DNA of 64,000 nt. Origin: Caenorhabditis remanei. Its lineage: Eukaryota > Nematoda > Chromadorea > Rhabditida > Rhabditidae. Location: assembly GCF_010183535.1 (NCBI RefSeq), contig NC_071329.1, forward strand, positions 124,001-188,000. The letters run 5' to 3'. The notes beneath the pieces were generated by a model that saw only the letters and a program-made list of their open reading frames with translations, did no database searches and was not told the DNA's origin. Below, in pieces: positions 56,601-64,000 of this stretch (position 1 is its first letter; each line of letters begins with the position of its first letter). The translations under genes and the position numbers were made by a program.

Positions 56601-57683
56601 AATGGAAGATTCTACAGTTCAAACGTTGAAAAGAATATCTTATTTCCCAATATCTCAAACAACTTAGATTTTTTGAGTATAATGAATTGTCATGAGTTGT
56701 TAATCAAAACTTGAGTAGATACCAAGCTTCTCGGTTTTTGCATCTCATTATTCTTAACTATGAATCAGAGTATAGGTTACTGTTGTGGCGTGAACTAGCA
56801 TGGCCTAGCCAAGTGATCGCCTAACCCTGAGGTCACAAGTGGCAAGAAGATCTGCCTGTATAAGCCTATAGAACTAATAGTTTTGGGTTATTCCATATGT
56901 AAACAAATGGTTATTTATTTTCCACTCTCCGCCACCTAAGAACATAACAGTTTCTCACAAAAATATTCTTAAAACAGGGAGAACGGTGATGGAAGCTGTA
57001 ATTTAATAGAAATTAATGTTGTTTCTCCCGCTCAAGATATTCAGTTAACGATCCCGAATGATTCTGGAACGCGACAAAAACTAATTTATGATTACTGGAG
57101 TCAGGAATATTTAGATCTTCTCAAACTATCTAGAAGAATGTATGTATTCAAATAGTCATTATAGGGAAAGTGAAGTCAAAGAGAGCTAGTAGTCAAAGAG
57201 TATAAAGAAGTCAAAGAGAAAACTGTAGTCAAAGATACTTTGAAGTCAAAGAGACAAATGTAGAGTCAAAGAGCAAGTGTAGTCACAGAGTGGTGTAGTC
57301 AAAGAGTGTTTGCCTAAAAAGTACTCGAACTCTGATCGAAAATTTAAAAATGTACAATTTTTGAAAATTTCATAAAATAGTCAAAACTTCTACGTAAATT
57401 CTTAATCGTTTAATCTAAATTTGCAAACATGGCAACTTTTTTTGCAAAAAACTGAAAATTCGAGAATTTCTTCTAAAATAATCATGTATTTATAGGAAAA
57501 ACTCGGTCTTTTTCATGTTTCCAACATTCCAGATGTCGATTTTCCGGAATTCCGTCTGTTCTCAGTTCTGTACGTCCAGATGTCCACAATTCTTACCCGA
57601 TCAATAACCAACAGGGCGTCACGCAGATTCTTGACGACGTCGGCGGGTGTTTTGTCCGCTTTCCCGAACAACGGCTTCAACAT
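53645..57683 (-). CDS. mop-25.2: MO25/CAB39 scaffold protein (MOP-25)
   Basis: Six exons in order: 57597-57683, 55720-55941, 55574-55671, 54934-55169, 54366-54568 and 53645-53815; 338 residues (human 341). Sequence is very close to vertebrate MO25 throughout: [91 protein letters not shown] and [22 protein letters not shown]25 is a helical-repeat scaffold that activates LKB1-STRAD and GCK-family (MST/STK) kinases. The exon 3 donor is GTACGG, the same unusual form as in PNO1. A TTTCCAG acceptor 6 bases before the ATG indicates trans-splicing. The 1.65 kb first intron is mostly one foldback transposon, and intron 4 holds a tRNA-like palindrome. The paralogue number (.2) is from remembered synteny. 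Confidence 0.95.
53816..54365. repeat. Degenerate tandem repeat filling MO25 intron 5
   Basis: About twelve imperfect units of roughly 40 bases alternate GGGATTTTCAGCC and AAAATAGCGATTTTTGTG with small changes. Each unit contains TTTTCAG, a perfect 3' splice-site-like string, before the real acceptor next to 53815. Confidence 0.75.
54601..54911. mobile_element. Palindromic element with tRNA T-arm-like arms, MO25 intron 4
   Basis: The termini GGCTCCGAGACATTTCGAAA and TTTCGAAATGTCCCGGAGCC are near reverse complements. Each arm carries GGTTCGATCCCCACTGG or its complement, which fits the Pol III B-box (GGTTCGANTCC). The centre has a second hairpin, GGTACCAATCTGA/TCAGATTGGTACC. Confidence 0.7.
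56112..56120. repeat. Left copy of a 9-bp target-site duplication, TAAAAAGTA
   Basis: The identical nonamer follows the foldback element at 57315-57323. The unoccupied related site at 59353-59361 has a single copy. Confidence 0.85.
56121..57314. mobile_element. Foldback (MULE-like) transposon with TTTGACT-rich inverted repeats
   Basis: It starts GGCAAACACTCTTTGACTAC and ends with its complement GTAGTCAAAGAGTGTTTGCC. Each arm is about 190-240 bases and made of 10-13 degenerate units of CTCTTTGACTWCA; the left arm has about 50 extra bases. The interior (about 750 bases) has no transposase frame and contains the solo LTR at 56781. Nine-base target duplication as in Mutator-like elements. Confidence 0.8.
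56781..56949. mobile_element. Solo LTR-like element, copy 2, nested in the foldback element
   Basis: Starts TGTTGTGGCGTGAACTAGC and ends CCTAAGAACATAACA; shares TAACCCTGAGGTCACA and TGGCAAGAAGATCTGC with copy 1 at 38346. The flanks GTTAC and GTTTC agree at four of five positions. Confidence 0.65.
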
Positions 57684-58702
57684 TTCTGCTGGAAATAGAT
57701 ATGGGAATTTGGAGATGAAATGAGCACAATTTTTTCACAAAATTTTTCGAAATTTTTTGAAATTTTCGTCAAAAATAGTCAAAAATCCTATGTAAACTTG
57801 AGTTTTGTCGATATGTAAAAACATAGTCGAAAATTCGACTTTTTTGCGAAAAAATCAAAAAATTTTCAAAAAAATTCAAATTTTCAAATTTTTGTACTGT
57901 GACCCGGGCCGACCGGGCCGGTGAAAATTCTCAAATCGGCCCGGCCCGGCCCGGTCCGTTGCAAGTATGGAAAAAACGAATTATACAGGGGGCTAAATCA
58001 GGAAAAATGGGGTCAGGATCGAAGTTTTTAGGTCGTCTTAACAGAATTAAAAAATTGTGACATTTTTCGAAGCTTGAAATGGAGTGACTGGGGCACCTTT
58101 GACGCGTTTTTAGCAGATTTCTGTGATTTTCCAACATTTTTTTGGTGAATAGACTAAATTTTGAGTTTTCCGGGTTTTTAGGCACTAAAAATAGTCTAGT
58201 TCTAAGCAGTTTTTCATGGAAATCGCGGTTAATTTTTTTCCGAAATTAAATAAATTGCATTTTTTCGTGTTTTCAACAACTTTTCGGTTATATTAACAGA
58301 ATTCAACAGTAAATACCCCTGCAAGAACATAATTTCTTTCACCTGATGCTTCCTTGAATTCGGAATAATTCGGTACAAAAAATTCTAAGCGAAAAAATCA
58401 ATAAATCAAAAAGAGTCAGCGAGCGGTAACAAAAAATAGAAGATATTTTCCAATATTGTTTTGAAACAAATGGATTAAAAGTGAAGAATACGATTAAAGT
58501 TGACAGATAGAAACGTTTTTTTCAGATTTTTTTCTTTTTTTTCTCAGGGAAAACGGAGAAACCGGTCATGCAAATCGAGAAACGAGGAAAATAACAAACA
58601 ACGGTATTTCCAGAGAATTCAAATATTAAAAGTGAAAAAATCAATGAAAACATGAGTAACAATAACAAAAACAATTAAAAACAAATTTAAATTTCGAAAA
58701 AT
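57684..58702. other. Intergenic region between DTWD1 and the MO25 gene
   Basis: No exon evident; both genes run leftward. The GGCCGG-type element (57725-57969) lies just upstream of the MO25 start. The rest is AT-rich and includes TTGACGCG- and TTTTCAG-like strings shared with neighbouring introns. Confidence 0.5.
57725..57969. mobile_element. GGCCGG-bounded AT-rich element
   Basis: Right end GGCCCGGCCCGGTCCGTTGC then AAGTATG; inner GACCCGGGCCGACCGGGCCG. The AT core with ACATAGTCGAAAATTCGACT is shared with 1765-2004. The left boundary is approximate. Confidence 0.55.
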
Positions 58703-60370
58703 CTATTTCTTCTCATTTTCCTCCTCTTTCCTCTTCAAATACTCCAATTGTTTCCCATCGACAAAATGTTTCGTGTGAAAGAACCAATACAACAAATCGT
58801 CAAACTCTCCCGTATACTTCGTGCCGAGACCCAATTCTTGATATTCTCGAAGTGAGTAGTAGATGGCTTCTATCGTGGCGAGACCCGTTTCCGGTACGTT
58901 ATGTTGGGGTCGCCAGAATGCGGTACGGTACGATTGGAGGCACACGTGTTGGAGGCCTGGAAATATGAAAATCAAGATAAAATGGTGGAGTTTTGACCGG
59001 TTGTTGACCGGACACACATACAGATAATCCAGCCTCATTTACTGGTTGAAAATCAGGTCTTTTTGGCATCCGGACGTGCGGAAACACAGGCAAAAAACGG
59101 AAAAAGACCGATCTCAGCCGTCGGATTTTTAGTATTTTTTCGCATCAAAAACAGAATTGTAGACATCTAAATACAATTCCAGTGAAAAATGTATCCAGAT
59201 TTGTTATTTCCAGTAAAAAACAAGATTTTATCGGCGGAAACCTGTCCGTCTGTGTTTCCGCACGTCCGGATGTCCGAAAGATCTGATTTTCAATCAGTAA
59301 ATGAGACTGGAGTATCTGTCTGTGTGTCCGGATGACCGGATGTCTGAATTTATGCTAAAAAGTACTCGAATTCGGAACGAAGAAATTTTTGAGAATTTTT
59401 GACTGGAAAATTGGGATTTTCAGTGTCTGGAGCACCTCGGACGCGCTTTTGGATTCTGTAGGCGTTGGAGGCCGTTGCTGATGGTGAAAGAAGGGTCTGG
59501 CGTGCCTTTGACGCGGTTTTTTGCAAAAAATCGAAAAATGTGCAAATGTGCAGGCGTTTAACACTCCATTTCACCATTTTTCAAAGGTTTTCACCTTGAA
59601 TCTGCGGAGTTTTCTGCATAACTCCGACTTGAAACCACGTGCAATCCAACACAACAATCCTCCTAATCGGTCCTCTCGTTCTCACAAATTCCTCCACAGA
59701 AATCGCTGATTTACTCGGAAAAATGATGGCAGTCGAGAGGCGTTCCTCATCTGAATCCTGCGAGTAGTCGTGGACATCCGGATAATCGAACACACGCGTC
59801 TGATCGGGTGCGACGATTTTACAGTGGAGTGCACTGCTTTTACTGTTTTTCTCCATCGGGTGTTTGATGATGTCGACGAGACAGGGCAACTGAAAATTAG
59901 AAGAGAAAAATTACTGCAGAAACGGAACTTTTCAGAAACTTTGTATCGAATTTTTTGAAAATCTCATTATTGGTCTCACAATTTTAGTCAAAATATAGCA
60001 AAATTGCAGGTTTCTGTTGAATATTTAACAAATTTCAGTCATTTTCAGTCAATTTTTGGTCGTTTTAGTCAGATTTCAGGCTTATTTCGAATTCTGGTTA
60101 ATTCCAGCCGATCTGGACCAATTTTTAGCAGTTTTAATCAAAATTTCGCGTTTTTTAAAGAATTTTCATCTAATTTTCAGCCAATTTCAATCAAATTTTG
60201 GCCAATTTCAGCACCTTAACATTTGGCGTGAAAACGCCGGGCATCGGTGTCCGACAATCATAGCAAAAGTATTTTCGACTCGATTTACATCCAGGGCACG
60301 TCGATTTCACACATTTTTCGATTGGATCAAAGCTTGAGAGCTGCACTTGGTGCTCACTGATAACTGACAT
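58703..60370 (-). CDS. DTWD1: DTWD1-type tRNA-uridine aminocarboxypropyltransferase
   Basis: Three exons in order: 60215-60370, 59595-59889 and 58703-58956; 234 residues. The N-terminal zinc site has C25, C28, C36 and C39 (CPGCKSSRKYFCYDC). The DTW motif reads VVLDCTW (131-137), and the C-terminus has YRTAFWRPQ and LATIEAIYYSL, both family hallmarks. Human DTWD1 transfers the acp group from S-adenosylmethionine to U20 of some tRNAs; the same role is inferred. A TTTCCAG acceptor about 12 bases before the ATG lies 240 bases after the YIPF3 stop, so it is probably the downstream gene of a two-gene operon. The N-terminus is short compared with human DTWD1. Confidence 0.92.
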
Positions 60371-60620
60371 ATGTGTAGAACCTGGAAATCCTTTTTTTCA
60401 CTATAAAAAAATTAAAAATCTAGAAATTCGATATAAAAAGGTTTCAGAAACCTATACAAAATAAAAATAAATAAATAATTAATTGTAATAAATATATTTC
60501 TTTGTCTAACAACCAAATTTCTATTTAAAAAAAGAAGAAATCAATAAATATCCCGTTTAAATGAGCGAAAATCATCACAATTTGTATATTTTTGTCCACT
60601 AAAAAAGATAAAAAAGCGAA
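60371..60620 (-). other. YIPF3-DTWD1 intercistronic spacer with trans-splice acceptor
   Basis: 250 bases, A/T-rich, with the TTTCCAG acceptor near 60383. An AATAAA-like cluster (AATAAATAT on the minus strand, around 60540-60550) would serve YIPF3 3' end formation. Spacing fits SL2 trans-splicing. Confidence 0.6.
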
Positions 60621-62138
60621 TTATTCTCCAATTACACGCGTCTCCTTGATCGCATTCACATCGACTATCGCGTCACCGACCATCTCGTCTAGTTCTGTAA
60701 TTTTCCGCATTTTCCGTATTTTCAGGTGAATTTTAAGATAAAATACCTTCTAACACCACGTGGAACCCGAAATGAAGATAGATAATTAGTAATAAATGAG
60801 CAGCGATCGCAATTCCAATTAACATTATTCGATTGGCGGGCAGACGTGACTGATTACACACTATTAGTCCCTGAAAATATAATTAATGGCTAATTTTATA
60901 TTTTTGCTGAAATTTGGACCAATTTTAGCCAATTTCAGTCGAATTTCTGTCGTTTTAATCAGATTTCAGATTTATTTTGAATTCTGGTTATTCCCAGCCG
61001 ATTTGGATCATTTTTCAGATGTTTTAACCAAAATTCCGCGTTTTTAACAAAATTTCAGTCAATAACATGTTTTTTTCTAAAATTTCAACTAATTTTCAGC
61101 AAATTTCAGTCAAATTTCGGTCGTTTTACCATTCTGAGAGCCGATGGAATACAAAAACTGGCGAGTAGAACGAAGAAGAAGAGATGATCATGAGATGAAT
61201 GGAATAGTGATGTGAGAAGGAGAACCAGGCATTGAGATGTGAGAGAATAGCCCTGGAAATGATAAAATGAGAAGAAAAATAGGTATTTTTCACAAGAAAA
61301 TAGACATTTTTCGCAAGAAAATAGCTATTTTTCTCGAAAAGTAGCTCCTTTAAAAGGAGGAGCTCCTTCCCGTAAAAAGGAGCCTCCTTTCCGTAAAAAT
61401 TGCTCTTTTTCGCAAAAAATAGCTTTTTTTCTTACAAAACTCGACAAAATCGTCAAAAATGGCTGCTCAGCTGCCAAGAGGAAGCATGCGACCCAAAGAG
61501 CCCCAGAAATCAGAATCCAACTTCCGAAACATGTGAACATCGCGGTTCCCATCAGTGTTCCGTTTTGAATTATTATTCTAAAAAAAAGAAATAAAAGATT
61601 TTTTTAAATTGATTTATTTTACCCGCTAGTTTTCATGTTATACAACAACAATGCCACCATTGTCAGTATAATCATAGATGGACCGTATAAATCTGGAGAA
61701 ACTTGGATTTGTGACGGTTTTCGAGGGATAAAAGAGCGAATGAGACGTGTTCGGACCTGGAAATGGAGAATTTTGGCTTAAAATTTAAAATTTAAAAATT
61801 TTTTACACACTTCTGCGGGATCCACATCGAAATACGGGCGAAACAAGTCGATACGTCCATATGATTGGAATGTGTCTTGAACTTGTTTGGATCCAGCTTC
61901 CCACATCTGAAAATTCAAATTTTCGGAAAATTGTTCAAAATTTTTCAGTAAAAAAATTAAGTTTTACACCTAAAACATAGTTCTTCAGCTGTTTCCATCA
62001 TTTTCCTTAACAAACCATTTTTCCCAGCTGTGCTTGCATTCCAAACTGTGGATTCTGCTCATCGCCAACACCGCCGGCGTTACTATTCGACCTCTGGCGG
62101 GTATTCTCCGTCTCATGACCATAATATGTCGGTTCCAT
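60621..62138 (-). CDS. YIPF3: YIPF3-like Golgi multi-pass membrane protein
   Basis: Seven exons in order: 62016-62138, 61811-61906, 61623-61756, 61436-61577, 61130-61252, 60747-60870 and 60621-60694; 271 residues. YGRIDLFRPYFDVDP precedes about five hydrophobic spans. PDLYGPSMIILTMVALLLYN, NMKTSG, then QNGTLMGTAMFTCFGSW, and later AAHLLLIIYLHFGFHVVLE, match vertebrate YIPF3 closely. YIPF proteins are Rab-interacting Golgi membrane proteins; YIPF3 pairs with YIPF4 in the cis-Golgi. The start is the ATG 12 bases after a TTTTTCAG acceptor; an upstream ATG at about 62285 has no usable splice donor and is probably outside the coding region. Shorter than human YIPF3 (about 350), lacking some tail. 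It heads the operon with DTWD1. Confidence 0.9.
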
Positions 62139-62331
62139 GTGTATTTTATGCTGAAAAATCAAATTTCGTTGTCAAATTTTAGAAAAAATGTCGGGAAAAT
62201 GAGAAAAATCGGGTTTATTTGAGTGGAAAACGATTGGGAAATCAATTTCTTGCCGCGACAACTCGGAGGTGTGCAATCGCGCTTCATCGGTAACGCTATT
62301 TCGGCGCGAGGTTCAAATTTCAATTTTTGGA

Positions 62332-62668
62332 GGTTCGACACAGGGTCTCAGGATGAGTAGTGAAAATAAACTGCGCTCCGCTGAAATCAGCTGAAATTTT
62401 AGCGCGAAATTCAAAATAAATTTTATATTTAAAAATTTTATCTATTTTTTCAATAGAATAGATCTCGAAAAGACGCGAGACGGTCGAAAAACTGGCCAAA
62501 AATGCGGGAAAACTGACATAAATCGGCTCAAAAACTGGTCGATTAAGCTGCGTATCAAAATGCCACAGTGAAACAGCGAATTGCAAAAATTAAAATTTGA
62601 ATTTGCCGCCAATGTCTAGTGGAGCGCATACGATTTCACTACTCAACCCTAGACCCTGTGGTTCGACG
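62332..62668. repeat. Imperfect inverted-repeat element with GGTTCGACACAGGGTCT ends
   Basis: Left GGTTCGACACAGGGTCTCAG then GAGTAGTGAAA; right TTTCACTACTCAACC then AGACCCTGTGGTTCGAC. Inner arms around GCGCTCCGCTGAAAT and TAGTGGAGCGCAT also pair. It lies just upstream of the YIPF3 promoter region. Confidence 0.65.
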
Positions 62669-63699
62669 TGTTTAGCAGCGAATTCAGAAGGTTTTTATCA
62701 CTTTTTTAAATGTTTTAAAGTTGATGAAATGAAACATAACAGCTGTCTAGACAAATCAGTCCAGAAACAATTAAAAATATATAATATACTTTTTCCAAAA
62801 TTACAAAACAACTCTAGGTTTTTTGTTCTTCCTTTTTCTGTGTTTTGCTTTGATTTGTGAACAATTGTGCGCTCAAAAAAGCTGAAATTCCCACATCAAA
62901 ATCAGGATAAATCAAAGAATCAAAGTGAGAGAGTACACGAAATGAAGAGACGCAGACAGTGCAATTTCGGAGTGTCGTTTGTATTTATTTAATTTAATAT
63001 TTTTTCACCGCATTCTTTTGAACTTTTTGTATTTTTTGGCAACTTTTTCTTCAAATTTTGTATCCAATGTCCTGTTTGTCTGATCAATGATGTGCTATCA
63101 GTGATCTCGTCGATTTGTTCTCTCAACTTCCTCCTCGTGATTGAGAGAATTAGAAAAAGAAAAAGAATTGGGGGAGGAGCACACACACACACACACACAA
63201 AGAACATTGAAGTAATGTTTTGGTGGAAAAGAGAGAAATCAAGCACTTGAAGTTCTTTCGTTTGATTGCTCTTTGTTTTTTCCCGGTTTTTCCCGATTTT
63301 CACAAAATTTCAGCCAGAATTCTCGATTTTTCGAGTTTCTTTAGATTCAGTGATAGTCAAATAGTGATTTCTAAAGCTAGGTTTTCTCCGCTTGAAAAGC
63401 TGCTCTTGTTATTCTTTTGTCGAATAAAAGCGGTTGTTTTCACAACTAAAACTGTAAAAAATGTTCACAATTCAGATTTTTTCAAATTTTCACTGAAAAA
63501 ATCCCTAAATTCAGAGTTTAATAGTCGTATTTCATTAGTCCTGTGATCTAAGAATTGCCCGCTTCATTTTCCAAAGCTCAGGGGATTATTTGAGTATAAC
63601 AGTGAATCCGCAATCGTATAAATAGCTTGCAAATTTACAAGGGAGGTATTCGAAGTGTCCTCTTTCAAACGACTCAAAAATTTGGCCCCTGACACTTTC

Positions 63700-64000
63700 G
63701 AGTACGTAGATTCCGAATCTGAATAACATTCTGCTAAATCCTTCTGCGAACCGAGTTATTATCGAAATAAAAAAGTTCCGACATTTTTTACCGACGCGTG
63801 TTTGCGGACTCAGTGCAAAATTTAATAATTTAGCACTAAGTCCGCAAACACGCGTCGGTAAAAATGTCGGAACTTTTTTCTCGCGACAATAGGAGCCGTC
63901 AAAATTTTCCTCTGCGAAGAAATGCTTGACGGCTCATAACTTGGTTCATAGAAGGATTCAGCAGAGATTTATTTCAGATTCGGAATCTATGGACTCGAAA
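63700..64000. repeat. Compound palindrome containing a second GTTTGCGGACT hairpin
   Basis: The outer arms, TAGATTCCGAATCTGAA (63709) and TTCAGATTCGGAATCTA (63973), pair. Inside is a 56-base hairpin (63758-63815 with 63834-63889) whose ends match the hairpin at 13802, plus a small hairpin GAGCCGTCAAA/TTTGACGGCTC-like at 63892-63933. The element probably reaches or passes the window end. Confidence 0.75.

Larger units (their letters stand above)
62139..64000. other. Right-end intergenic region
   Basis: Upstream of YIPF3. No supported gene. It contains the inverted-repeat element 62332-62668, an (AC)11 run at 63180-63200 and the compound palindrome 63700-64000. Open frames at 62989-63303 and 63220-63546 lack splice partners. 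Confidence 0.5.

Noticed and set aside
1..64000. CRISPR arrays, bacterial operons or prophage
   Set aside because: The sequence is clearly animal nuclear DNA; tandem and inverted repeats here do not have CRISPR spacing.

Overview
This window is chromosomal DNA from a nematode of the genus Caenorhabditis. The genes are compact and split by short introns that end in TTTCAG or a close variant. Spliced-leader acceptor signals sit just upstream of several start codons, and closely spaced same-strand gene pairs look like SL2-type operons. From memory, the gene set (mab-3, a PNO1 homologue, a UTP13/TBL3 homologue, nos-3, glt-5, wee-1.3, a MO25 homologue) matches the C. elegans chromosome II segment covered by clones Y53C12A and Y53C12B. 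Coding sequence and repeats differ from C. elegans, so a relative such as C. briggsae or C. remanei is more likely; I cannot name the species from sequence alone.

Layout. 1-6.7 kb: the last exon of an unidentified gene, a divergent pair of unrecognised genes (2144-3104 minus, 3448-3982 plus) and a cuticlin-like ZP-domain gene (4431-6722 plus). 6.7-15.3 kb: a long gene-free stretch upstream of the double DM-domain gene mab-3 (15261-18519 plus); it and mab-3 carry arrays of GLI/TRA-1-like GRCCACC boxes and one near-perfect hairpin. 20.7-29 kb, minus strand: an operon of the UTP13 homologue followed by the PNO1 homologue, both small-subunit ribosome-assembly factors, with a possible 42-residue third cistron. 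29.6-33.6 kb plus: nos-3, divergent from UTP13. 34.4-35.1 kb minus: a 129-residue orphan whose frame needs a GC-AG intron. 38.8-41.7 kb: a secreted cysteine-containing protein and two tRNA-Phe genes. 44.9-48.5 kb plus: the glutamate transporter glt-5. 49.4-62.1 kb minus: wee-1.3 (Myt1-type kinase), the MO25 scaffold, then an operon of YIPF3 followed by DTWD1.

Repeats. Intergenic DNA and introns hold many short inverted-repeat elements. They include five copies of a roughly 400 bp palindromic MITE, at least six elements with GGGCCGG termini, a CCGTAAAACCTGTAATAGAGGTGC family, two solo-LTR-like copies, and a 1.2 kb foldback element in the MO25 gene with a perfect 9-bp target duplication and an unoccupied homologous site 3 kb away.

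Exons were assembled by hand from splice signals, reading-frame continuity and remembered protein families. Every multi-exon model reported as a CDS has a total coding length divisible by three, except the first, partial one. No searches were run.
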